DNA of 64,000 nucleotides, from assembly GCF_000330505.1 (NCBI RefSeq), contig NW_004443556.1, positions 299,907 through 363,906 of the forward strand, given 5' to 3'. Each line of letters starts with the position of its first letter. Position 1 is the stretch's first letter. Source of the stretch: Entamoeba invadens IP1. Its lineage: Eukaryota > Evosea > Mastigamoebida > Endamoebidae. A program made the position numbers and the translations under genes. This document shows positions 43,041 to 52,044 of the stretch, piece after piece. A model generated the notes under the pieces. It saw only the letters and a list, made by a program, of their open reading frames with translations. It was not told where the DNA came from and made no database searches.

Positions 43041-43600
43041 TTAATTACAATTATTTAATAACTTGACTAATTTTTCAACTGCCTCATTCTTATCTAATCT
43101 TTCGCTTACTTTTTGTTTCCAACATTAATCTATGAGTTTATATCTATCAACTGAAATTTAATTTTGCCATTCAAGACCTTTCCAAGCAGTAAAAAACTCT
43201 GTGATCTTACATGGAAACCCAAATTGTGTTTTGAAGTATGCATTACACCACCCAAAACACTCATATGTCGTGATAACAAAAAGTATATAATTGATGGTTT
43301 TTTGTTGTGTTCATTTTTTCAATTTTCGGGCGCCATATATTTTGGCTATGTACGCATGTAGTTAATGTTATATTGATCATCAGCATAATAATATTTCGAC
43401 TCATTTTAAATTCAGTCAATTTTGCATTACTCTCGACATCACTTTTAATATGAAATGTCAATTTATGTCTGGCTTTGTGTCTCTGTGTATTATCCCATTT
43501 TCATATAAGTAAAAAATTGCTTCAGCTCCATCAATCAAAAAGTTAATTTGCACATGTGGAGCTAAGGTTTTTTCTTTCTACTCAAATACCAATTGGATAA
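43041..43600 (-). pseudogene. TMK kinase-domain relic
   Basis: The minus strand reads as the C-terminal lobe of a TMK-type protein kinase with stops and shifts. Pieces in order: APHVQINFLIDGAEAIFYLYENGIIHRDTKPDIN (the H-R-D-x-K-P-D catalytic loop, 43465-43490), then a segment matching NAKLTDFG in the form NAKLTEFKMSRN (so DFG reads EFK), then KTQFGFPWKITEFFTAWKGLE. It ends RLDKNEAVEKLVKLLNN with a TAA at 43041. The loss of DFG and several stops show it is dead. The N-lobe is missing; the 984-bp TIR element begins 170 bases to the right. The kinase assignment is firm; the TMK assignment rests on the C-terminal motifs. Confidence 0.7.
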
Positions 43601-43773
43601 TAATGAACAAGTTTTTTATTTTTTATTTTTAAAATGGTCCAAATATAACTTTTTATATTCAGTTTTTACAATAATATAAAAATTATTAATTATTTGTCGA
43701 AACCATAATTCTGGTCTAAACCTTAGTACGACACTTGTATTAATTTGTTTATTTGTACTTTAAAATTTTAAAT
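43601..43773. other. Spacer between kinase relic and TIR element
   Basis: A+T-rich, no features seen. Confidence 0.5.
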
Positions 43774-44757
43774 TACAGTGTTATTCACTGGGTTTTCAAT
43801 TCCCACCATTTTCAATAATTATTAAGTCAGTTTATTAATTATTTAGTCAAAAAAATAAATTATTTCTTTATAAAATGTTATAAAAAATATTACAATGAAA
43901 TTAATTTAAAGATTATCTTGAGCATACACCTTTCTCCAAACTTCATTTCTACATCTTTGCATTGTCGCATTAATTTCGTGTAATTATTTTGAAATGCTGT
44001 TTAACAATGTGAATGAAATGAGTAATGCGGTTTTTGCGGTTTTAATGGTTCAAAGGATATATACTTCCCACTTTCATCAACTTTGTCAGCAAAGCAGCGC
44101 AATGAATAGGTATTCCAAAAGTCTGTTAAAAATCTTCATGTTTCTGGTCAGGTTTCTTTCTAGACTCTTCAACAAACAGTTGCTTGAGCTTCAAACCAAT
44201 TTTGGTGTATTGGTGCTTTTAGTGTTCTGGATGTTCTGGCCCAAATTTCTTCGGTCTTCATCTTGGATTTGGTTGTATTGGAGACGGAATGAATAGTTGA
44301 ATTGCAAATGATTGGAGCAGAGTACCCAGTAGAGGTGTAGGCGTTAACTGTCTATAATCGGTCCGTACACTTGAATCTGTGAGATCAACGTGATCTACTG
44401 ATGCTCGGTTCATTATACTTTGAAATAGTTTTAATGTTGATTTTTATTTTTTTTGTTGAAAGTGAAATAATTCAGATAAAACTTTAATAATTCTAAATGA
44501 CGTGAACATATAAGTTTGTGGTGCGTCTATTTATTTTTGTGAATGAAATATAAAAATTATAATATTGAAATTATTTGTGATGGTATTGATATTATTTTGC
44601 ATGATCTATTTATCATTTATGCTGGATTAATAATTGTAGGTGGTGTTTAATTAAAATATGTGACAAAATAATTTATTTTTTTGACTAAATAATTAATAAA
44701 CTGACTTAATAATTATTGAAAATGGTGGGAATTGAAAACCCAGTGAATAACACTGTA
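43774..44757. mobile_element. 984-bp element with perfect 92-bp terminal inverted repeats
   Basis: Left TIR 43774-43865 and right TIR 44666-44757 are exact reverse complements over 92 bases, starting TACAGTGTTATTCACTGGG; CAGTG-ttatt-CACTG forms a small palindrome at each tip. TA at both ends suggests a Tc1/mariner-type insertion. The 800-bp interior has a 100-codon plus-strand frame (43994-44296) with no recognisable domain, and fragments on the minus strand. I see no transposase, so it is probably non-autonomous. Perfect TIRs suggest recent mobility. Confidence 0.8.
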
Positions 44758-45217
44758 TACAAAAAATAATTGTGTAATTATTTAATAATTATACACTAAA
44801 CATATCAAATTTAACAATTAATCACATTCAAATTAACAAATAAATAATGATTGTTTTAAATGACGTTTATTAAAAATAAATTAATTAAGGATGTTGTACA
44901 GTTGGCTAAAAAAGTCGGAAACCAAATAATTGAAAGAAGTAAAGCAAATAGTTTTAAAACTCTTTAATAAAATAGATTTAAATGTTAGAGTATTATTTAG
45001 TGAACTTATTCCATCCTTTTTCCTTTTAATTTAATAAGTAATTGATGGGAAATACGTCCTTCTGAAAATTATTTGGCTAACTGAATATCTTAGCATGTAA
45101 TTTTAATTAGAATCTAGTTTTATTAACATTTAAAACATGGGACATGTTTTTTGAAATGATATGGAATTTATCATATTGTTTAACTAAGTTTGATATTTTA
45201 AATACATTTTTATGTGT
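44758..45217. other. Spacer between mobile elements
   Basis: A+T-rich. No frames. Confidence 0.5.
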
Positions 45218-45487
45218 TACAGTTTTTCTAACAAGCCTTATGGAAAAAGCCTGCCTTCTGAGATAGTTTTTCCATTATTTCTATTATATAAACCATATAT
45301 AAATTATTTATATTATTAACAAATTGGTTATTTGCTCCAAATTAAAACATTATTCCAAATAATGTTTTAATATTATTTGGAAAATATATAAACTATTGAT
45401 TATAAATTTGTTATGATTAAATTAACTATTTTTTGAAAAAAAAATCAGAAAGAAAGTTTTTTAATAATGCTAGATTAAGTGACTGTA
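45218..45487 (+). mobile_element. 270-bp MITE, copy 2
   Basis: Starts TACAGTTTTTC, ends AAGTGACTGTA. Shares CTTATGGAAAAAGCCTGCC and the right-end segment with 33870-34139 and has the same length. Confidence 0.8.
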
Positions 45488-45501
45488 ATATTATTTGTAT
45501 T

Positions 45502-46760
45502 TAAGAGTGTTAACGTGATAGGGCGTTTCCACACGGAAATGGTGAATCCCTGCGGATTGGATTATTTTGTGTGGATAGCCTCTTATTTTTTTGTCGAATA
45601 AACCCAAATATTCGTTTGAACCTATATGTTATGATTTTTAAAATTAATAATTGTTATTTATGATCATTTATGGGACAAAAATGATACACAAACATAAATA
45701 CCCCCATAAGGAGTGTTTCCAACATTTGCAATAATTTTATAGTAAGAAAAACCGCTATTTTCAGCCTTTTTTGAAGTGGTAAAATAAGAATAGATCAAAA
45801 TGAACAAATAAAATTACTAACAAAATTTACGTGTATTATCTCGTTTATTTAATATATGTAACACTATTTTTTCGTTTTTTTAATTGAAAAATCATTTCAA
45901 AAGTGATTTATGTGATTTAAATTTTGGAAAATTCCCGTTTTTTGCATTAAAAAATATTTAATTTTAGTATCAATTTTAAATGATATTATTTTATTGTTAA
46001 TCGTGGCTCAAAAATGCGTTTATTATCACTTTTTACTAATAGTATTGTAATTTATATAAACACTCCATTAGTTTATTATTTTAATAATAATATTTGGGAA
46101 TTGAAATATGTTGATATGCCCTTTTAGTTGGCGCAAATTATACGTATNNNNNNNNNNNNNNNNNNNNNNNNNNNNNNNNNNNNNNNNNNNNNNNNNNNNN
46201 NNNNNNNNNNNNNNNNNNNNNNNNNNNNNNNNNNNNNNNNNNNNNNNAGAAACATACGACAAATACCAACAAAAACCATCAAAAAATACAAGGTATGTTA
46301 CTCATTACATTTAACATGTAATAATAAAGATTGTCTATCTATATTTACCATCCACATCTTTTTAACCTATCCACAGTAAACTATGCCATAGTATTTTATG
46401 ACAAATTATATGTTATTTTATAAATTATTCAATTTCAATAATTTTATTGATTAAATATAGTTTATACAATTAATTAAATAAACTAAAGTTAATTAATTAA
46501 AAACTTTAGTGTTAAAAATATTAACAAAAATGTTTTTTTTGCGGCAAATTCGTTTAAATGGTAAAAGTAAAAAATGACTTTTACTAAAAATAAAATTTGT
46601 TTTTTTGTTTTAACTTTCAAAAAAATCGGTTTTTTATGAATTCGGTCCAAAAAACCCATTTTTTCTAAACTCTTAGGTAAATTTAATCGCAATTACAACA
46701 AAAACATGTAAGATTTCCAAATCCATCCACATAAAAGTGGTCTATCACGTTAACACTCTT
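45502..46760. mobile_element. TIR-bounded element with TTAA-like flanks, containing the second gap
   Basis: AAGAGTGTTAACGTGATAG at 45503-45521 is the exact reverse complement of 46742-46760, and both are flanked by TTAA or TTTA. TTAA targets suggest a piggyBac-like MITE, but the ends lack the canonical CCC start. The interior is A+T-rich with no transposase and holds 100 N (46148-46247), so its true length is unknown. Confidence 0.55.
46148..46247. other. Assembly gap (100 N)
   Basis: Exactly 100 N, inside the TTAA-flanked element. Confidence 0.95.
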
Positions 46761-47438
46761 TAATACATTGTTAATTGTATTTAACCAAAATAATAAACAA
46801 TGCAATTGATCTCATGAATTATATACATTTAATTGCACAACACACCAACAAACAGACAAAACACTTAATTTATTTAGTTTCAAATAAATATAAAAATGTC
46901 TTATTTTTGTTAACAAACTGTTCTGTTATTCAGAGTATTTGTATGAATTTAACCAATAAAGTAACTAAAATAATTTATATTTTAAATAGTTATAAAAAAT
47001 TAAAAAATAACATAAAAATGTATTTTGTTTTTCTATTTGAAACGAATTTTCAAAACAAAAATAAAAACTATAAAAATAACACAATTTGGAACATAAACCC
47101 TCCAAAGTCGACAAATTGTACTGTGAAACACATAACAATTAAAATTGATTCTAAACTTAATTATATATTTGGTGTGTTTTCTGGAGTTTGGACTGTTTTT
47201 ATGCAGACAGTACATACATTCAATTTTAAAAATTCCTGTGTTATCCAGCAACACAAAAATAAAATATAAAAATCAAAATCATTTATTAAAACCAATAGTT
47301 GTTTAATTAAATGGTTATTACAGATTTATTTTAATATTGTCAAATATTTTTTTTGGTGAATATCAATTGGGTAGTTTATTGTGTATTATTATCTTCATCA
47401 ATAAATATATAAATGTGTATCATCCATCTCCAGAAACA
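46761..47438. other. Intergenic region upstream of the 206-aa gene
   Basis: Contains a 164-codon open frame (46775-47269) that opens on TTG, is dominated by Asn, Lys and Ile, and has no recognisable domain; I do not count it as a gene. Confidence 0.45.
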
Positions 47439-48059
47439 ATGGAAACATTATCACATGTTAGTGAAAATATCAAATGTATCAATGAGCGAACACAACTATC
47501 ATATCTTCAGTGCTCTCTGCTTGCTTTCATATCAATGAATAGACGTGTTGTTGTTGGACACCTCAAGAAGCCGAGTAAATACTCCAACAAATTCATCGAG
47601 ATTCAAAAGGTGTTTTTTGACAACGACGAGTATTCTTTTGTGTTCAATGTCCAGAGTTTTCTTGCCAAACGAGCACAAGAACGGATGTCCAGTTACAACA
47701 AGAAGAATTCAAGTGGAAAATGGGCTCTGCGAAAAGTGAGAAGTCGAAAGAAGCGGGAGTGCATTCATCTTTTGGAAGACATTCTTTTTGAAGATGGATT
47801 TGTTGTGATGTATGACACAGAGAATCGGGAGGGGATTGGTGGGAATGTATTCATTATACTTCCTGATGGGTCTGTTATGGACAAAGAGATGATAAAAAGA
47901 TTTGGACAAACAATTTGGAATTACTGCGAAGTCGAAAAGAAAGATTCAAAAGAGATCACTTTGAATAATAGTGTGGTGATGACACTTTTATCCATAAAAA
48001 TTATAAATTACTATGTATTTTGTGTTTGTATTATTTTTGTTGTTTGTTTGACTATTTAA
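47439..48059 (+). CDS. Unknown protein (206 aa)
   Basis: The frame is open from 47337, but the first good start is the ATG at 47439. The N-terminal 60 residues are helical (ERTQLSYLQCSLLAFISMNRR). The middle has a strongly basic patch (KWALRKVRSRKKRE), which could bind nucleic acid or act as a nuclear signal, followed by a mixed alpha/beta segment (DILFEDGFVVMYDTENREGIGG and VFIILPDGSVMDKEMIKRFG). The last 25 residues are hydrophobic (INYYVFCVCIIFVVCLTI) and look unlike the rest; they may be a tail anchor or read-through after a 3' frameshift. An ATATATAAATG motif lies about 30 bases upstream. No family recognised. Confidence 0.6.
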   Translation: METLSHVSENIKCINERTQLSYLQCSLLAFISMNRRVVVGHLKKPSKYSNKFIEIQKVFFDNDEYSFVFNVQSFLAKRAQERMSSYNKKNSSGKWALRKVRSRKKRECIHLLEDILFEDGFVVMYDTENREGIGGNVFIILPDGSVMDKEMIKRFGQTIWNYCEVEKKDSKEITLNNSVVMTLLSIKIINYYVFCVCIIFVVCLTI

Positions 48060-48582
48060 CAACTTTAAGAGAAAACTAACTATCTATTTTTGATTTATTT
48101 AATTCAAACAATTTAACGTTTACAAACTAATCAAATATAACAGTTAAAAAAGACACTTTCACAATTCATTCTGGGAGTTGATACTTTATATTTAACATAT
48201 ATTTTCAACATTAATATCAATTTTGTTTTTTTTTAATTATTTCAATGTTTGTAACATTTATAAAATATATAAAAACTGGTTTCGATGTCGAAATTTGCGT
48301 TAATCATTGATTTGTCAATGTCTGAAATGTAATTACTGTTATAATTAAAACTTTTTATAATCAAGATTATAGTAGTTTAGTTTATATTTCAATTCATATT
48401 AATTTAACATTTCACTTTTTTATCAAGAAAAGTTCATATTTTCGATACTTAAAACAATACATGCAAACAAAGATGTAAATACACAATACATTACTTTGGT
48501 TTCACATTTTATTAAAATTTGTATTTTCATTTCACAATTATACAAACAACACTTCAAACAAATAAACATGAAAAAAAGTGAC
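48060..48582. other. Intergenic region
   Basis: A+T-rich, no frame or motif of note. Confidence 0.6.
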
Positions 48583-48894
48583 TTAGCATGTCTTTCCACA
48601 ACAGCACCCACTTGATGCTTCTTTCTGGCATTGGCACACCTTCTTCTCTCCACACTTGCACTCACATGTGCATTTGCATCCCTCACAGCAGCACTCACAG
48701 GTGATGGTCATCCCAGTTGCAAATGTCTTGCATTGGCACTTTCCCTCTTTGCAGCAACAGCAGCACTCACACTTCCCTTCAGCACCACATTTGCATTTGA
48801 AGTCACAGCAGCACTTCCCATCTTGGCAGCAGCACCCACACGTGATCGCTTCACTGCCTTCACATTTGCACTTCTTCTCACACCCACAACTCAT
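48583..48894 (-). CDS. Metallothionein-like cysteine-rich protein (103 aa)
   Basis: The ATG at 48894 opens MSCGCEKKCKCEG and the TAA is at 48583. By my count 36 of 103 residues are Cys, in CxC, CC, CCC and one CCCCC cluster, with many Lys and Gly, no His and only two aromatic residues (both Phe). There is no signal peptide or membrane segment. That composition defines metallothionein-like proteins: small cytosolic chelators of Zn, Cu or Cd that buffer metals and redox stress. Two internal halves are visible, each with a CKCxxxGxCxC-type core, so an internal duplication is likely. Codons are strongly G+C-biased compared with the flanks, and a well-placed TATA box lies upstream, both pointing to an expressed gene. 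I know of no described Entamoeba metallothionein of this form. A Cys-rich structural (cyst-wall) role is less likely without a signal peptide. Confidence 0.85.
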   Translation of the reverse strand: MSCGCEKKCKCEGSEAITCGCCCQDGKCCCDFKCKCGAEGKCECCCCCKEGKCQCKTFATGMTITCECCCEGCKCTCECKCGEKKVCQCQKEASSGCCCGKTC

Positions 48895-48916
48895 TGTCGT
48901 GTTGCAATTCAGTGTG

Positions 48917-48928
48917 CCTTATATACCC
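48917..48928 (-). promoter_or_regulatory. TATA box of the metallothionein-like gene
   Basis: On the minus strand GGGTATATAAGG lies 23-34 bases before the ATG at 48894. No GC-rich metal-response-like motif (TGCRCNC) was recognised nearby. Confidence 0.65.
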
Positions 48929-49206
48929 ATCACTGGCTTTCAAAATCAAAATGGCCAATCACTTGGACTTTTGTGGTCCATCCACTTGGATAGTCAATTT
49001 AGTTTCGTTCTGATTGGTCGTTTGTCATTAATAATTATAAATAATTATAATTATAATAATAATATAATTTATTACTTTATTATTAATAAAATAATAGTTT
49101 GATTATCTATATTAAAATTGTTTAATTAAATACTATAATTGAATGATTATTATACCATTTTAGAGTTTTAATAACACACAAAATAAGAAAAAATAGTTAA
49201 AAATTC
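48929..49206. other. Intergenic region
   Basis: Upstream flank of the Cys-rich gene, then A+T-rich spacer to the end of the next minus-strand gene. A CCAATCA motif lies at about 48955. Confidence 0.5.
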
Positions 49207-50292
49207 TTAAAAGAAAGTAATTCCATGTTGCCATAAAATTCTTTCTCTTTCCAATCTCTCCATTTCTTGTATTCTATTGTGTTCATTTACCATTCTTTCG
49301 TGCTTAATGTCTTCTTCAACTTTTTTATTGATTAAGTCGTAGTACAATTCCATTTTTCCGATATAAGATATCATGACAATTAAGTCTTTTGGAAGGTTAA
49401 TGTCCTTCTGGTCGAATTGATAATTCAGTTCTTCGGTATGATCAAATGCTTTATAGTCTTTATAAGTCCACACAAACACATTGTTCTCATTCTTCACACA
49501 TTTTCCGTGGTCGAAAGAAAGTCCCATTTTATCATACTTTTTATTAAAGACGTAATTAAACGTCAACCGATTTCCAACGGCATTTTCACCAAGTTTCGCC
49601 TTCACTTCAAATCCATTTGCCGTTTTATTGACTACAAACGACTCGTCATCGTTATTTAATGTAACACAGTCTGCATATATCCCAACAAATTGGTCATATC
49701 TTTCTTTCATAAAATCATTTGATAATCCTTCAATATTTGTAACACAAATTTCTTTGAAATTTTGTCCTATTCGATCTCTTAAGAACTCAAAAATTGCATT
49801 AGACATGATACTGTTTTGCTTATAATATCGCTCTTGCTCTTTCATCCTCTCGAAATACACTCTGAACGTCTCAACAAACATCGTCGAATCAATTTTTGTC
49901 TCAATTTCACTAGTAGTGAGATGGTCAGTGTATTTGCATATAGGAACGGATGCTCCAAAATAGTTGAGTGATGGGAATACTTTTGGTCTGTCAAGTTGGT
50001 ATCCAGCAAATGAAATAATACCAGAAATTGCATTCACACAACTTTTCAATTGTATTTCATAATTTCGTTTACTTTCTGTTATACCAAAGTTGTTAACAAT
50101 CCATCTCATATGTGTCCTGTAACATTCATTTTCATTCGTTTTAAAATCAAAATTTGGTTTTGAGTCCAAGTCTGTTATTGTGTTAATCATTAAGATGTTG
50201 TACTCATATTGACTACTCCAATTTTTGCATAACAAATAATTGACTATTGAATAGTTTGTGTTGGTAAGTAAAACTCTGTAGTTGTATGCCAT
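49207..50292 (-). CDS. Unknown protein (361 aa)
   Basis: The ATG at 50292 (MAYNYRVLLTN) is the first in-frame Met; the frame extends 11 codons upstream from a TTG. The N-terminal 45 residues resemble a Rossmann- or actin-fold start (VLLTNTNYSIVNYLLCKNW) but no nucleotide motif is clear. The middle has amphipathic helices (ETFRVYFERMKEQERYYKQ) and a beta-rich region (GFEVKAKLGENAVGNRLTFNYVF). The C-terminal 40 residues are a charged coil (IKHERMVNEHNRIQEMERLERER). No membrane segment. No family recognised; a cytosolic role is likely. The gene is intact. Confidence 0.7.
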   Translation of the reverse strand: MAYNYRVLLTNTNYSIVNYLLCKNWSSQYEYNILMINTITDLDSKPNFDFKTNENECYRTHMRWIVNNFGITESKRNYEIQLKSCVNAISGIISFAGYQLDRPKVFPSLNYFGASVPICKYTDHLTTSEIETKIDSTMFVETFRVYFERMKEQERYYKQNSIMSNAIFEFLRDRIGQNFKEICVTNIEGLSNDFMKERYDQFVGIYADCVTLNNDDESFVVNKTANGFEVKAKLGENAVGNRLTFNYVFNKKYDKMGLSFDHGKCVKNENNVFVWTYKDYKAFDHTEELNYQFDQKDINLPKDLIVMISYIGKMELYYDLINKKVEEDIKHERMVNEHNRIQEMERLERERILWQHGITFF

Positions 50293-50565
50293 TTTTACTC
50301 TTCGCTGCAACAAGAGTTGAGTCAATTATAGGGGGTCTATAAACTAGTTGGGGAATTTATTAGAAACTTTTAAAGGAAAAAACAATATTTACATGTATTT
50401 TGGAAAAGAAAAACCCTGCTCTGCAGTTTTGGGAAGTTAAAACACATTAATTTTTATTTTTGTTTTTGTTGTTTTGTAATTTTAGAAATTAATAAAAACC
50501 AATAAAACCAAAGAACTAAGAATAAAAACAAATCATTTAAATTATTTGTGGATAAAATATATTAT
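50293..50565. other. Spacer between the 361-aa gene and the HSP70-carrying element
   Basis: A short G-rich stretch GGGGGTCTATAAA near 50330 may be the promoter region of the minus-strand gene. Otherwise A+T-rich. Confidence 0.45.
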
Positions 50566-50847
50566 TACAGTAAAAATTCTATTGGTGTGTGGTTTTGACC
50601 AATCAAAAGTGACATACACACCGATAGAATATAATGATTTTCCACATATTTGGCACCAAAACCCTTAAAAATAATGTCAATTGCAATTTTGTTTTTATTT
50701 TAAAAGAGTAAAGACTTGGTAATAAAAACTAAAAAAGAGAAAAATTATCAAACAAAAATGGATTCAAAAAAGATAAGAGAAGAAAAGCAGAAAATGCTCT
50801 TCAAAAAAAATTTAACTTTAAATGATAATAAAAAATGCACAAACTTC

Positions 50848-50883
50848 CACACCAATCACAAGAGCACGCTTGTGATTGGTGTG
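50848..50883. repeat. Perfect hairpin at the HSP70 junction
   Basis: CACACCAATCACAAG (50848-50862) and its exact complement (50869-50883), 15-bp arms around a 6-base loop. The right arm overlaps the first readable codons of the HSP70 fragment. Confidence 0.75.
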
Positions 50884-51410
50884 ATGACAGAATTGATACC
50901 ACAAAGCTTATTAATTTCAGCAATGAAGTCACAGATATTTTCGACACATGCAGACAATAAGCATGGCGTGCTCATCTAAGTCTTTGAGGGCGAGGCATCT
51001 ATGACATCACATTGCAACATGTTTGACAAGGTTGGGTTGTTTGGTATCTTATTAGCACCACGTGGAGTCTCACAGTTGAAGTCACATTTGACAAAAATGC
51101 AAATGGGATATTAAATGTGTCGGCTGAAAACGAGACAACAAAAAAGAAGACTCTCAAAGGAATAGGTGGACAAGATAGTTGCAGACGCAAAGAAGTTCAA
51201 GGCAAAGGACGACAAGATGATAACTATTGAGGCTAAAAATCGACACTAACTTGCTACTGTGTAATAACACGGTGAACAAGCAAATTTTTTTAATGTTTTC
51301 AACAGAAGACAATGCAGCAATCGAGGCTGATGTCAAAGAAGTACTTGAGTTGTAAATTGACAAGAACCAATCAGCACCATAATTCCACGTGTTTATACAA
51401 AAACACAATG
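50881..51410 (+). pseudogene. HSP70 C-terminal fragment, decayed
   Basis: Reads VMTELIPQSLLISAMKSQIFSTHADNKHGVLI, then stop, then VFEGEASMT, LAPRGVSQ, VEVTFDKNANGILNVSAENETT, VDKIVADAKKFKAKDDKMI and IEAKNRH. This is HSP70 from the end of the ATPase domain through the substrate-binding domain into the lid, in the correct order but with frameshifts and stops (near 50975, 51075, 51170 and 51247). The ATPase domain proper is missing. It cannot make a functional chaperone. HSP70 identity is firm because several characteristic blocks are in order. Confidence 0.85.
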
Positions 51411-51659
51411 CGTTGTTCTTATTCTAAACAATTAAACAATTTAAAAAAATCACAATATTATTTTATGTTTACACGTGTCGCGTTTTTTCTCATAAAAAAA
51501 CAAAAAATTATTATGTCATTTTTCTTGATTGTGGATAGTTTTACAAATTTCATGATTTTTTAGTTTTTTTGCCAGAAATAAAAAAAGAAAAGAAAAAAAA
51601 TTACACACCTTGGGAAAACCATTTTCATGGCTCCACACACCGATAGAATTTTTACTGTA

Positions 51660-51804
51660 CTGAATAGAATTGCGTTCTCTTTTTTATCATATAACACTCA
51701 TTCAAACATTTTAATCACAGGTTCCACAAAAAGTTGTTAACGATCATTGCAAATTAAATTATCTCGCTCTTACACATATTATAAAGTCGGATTTTTGATT
51801 AACG
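51660..51804. other. Spacer
   Basis: Contains TATTATAAAG about 20-30 bases before the next ATG. Confidence 0.4.
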
Positions 51805-52044
51805 ATGGAGAAAATTAACTATATATTTAGTTTTTTAATTATAATAAATAGATTATTTTTCTTTTTTCGAAATAATATTTTTTTTGTTTTATTTTTTAAT
51901 TTTTTTTACTTTTTAACCACATTATACATCCAAAAAAGGAAAACAAGAAATGTGGAGTTTGTAATTCCTTCTTTTGAGAATTCTCGAGCGATATCAACAC
52001 AACCGGCAGACCATTTAATGTGGTTAATCACAGAAGTGTCATAG
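51805..52044 (+). CDS. Possible small membrane protein or gene fragment (79 aa)
   Basis: An ATG-started frame with a very hydrophobic Phe/Ile-rich N-terminal 45 residues and a more ordinary C-terminal part (VEFVIPSFENSRAISTQPADHL) ending EVS-stop. The C-terminal piece looks like real protein; the hydrophobic part may reflect A+T-rich sequence. It is small and unrecognised and could be the remnant of a longer gene. Confidence 0.3.
   Translation: MEKINYIFSFLIIINRLFFFFRNNIFFVLFFNFFYFLTTLYIQKRKTRNVEFVIPSFENSRAISTQPADHLMWLITEVS

Larger units (their letters stand above)
50566..51659. mobile_element. TIR element carrying an HSP70 gene fragment
   Basis: Left end 50566-50592 (TACAGTAAAAATTCTATTGG...) and right end 51633-51659 are reverse complements over 27 bases with one mismatch, and TA sits at each tip. 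A third, inverted partial copy (ACACACCGATAGAAT, about 50617-50631) makes the left end self-complementary. The interior holds a decayed HSP70 C-terminal fragment (own entry) and no transposase. It resembles a Tc1/mariner-type MITE that has picked up host coding sequence, comparable to Pack-type elements in plants. Confidence 0.75.

Noticed and set aside
43994..44296. 100-codon plus frame inside the 984-bp element
   Set aside because: No transposase motif; hydrophobic Phe/Leu-rich text looks like the antisense of a charged sequence.
46775..47269. 164-codon open frame
   Set aside because: Opens on TTG; Asn/Lys/Ile-dominated text without a domain; lies between a TIR end and a real gene. Could be a relic but cannot be supported.
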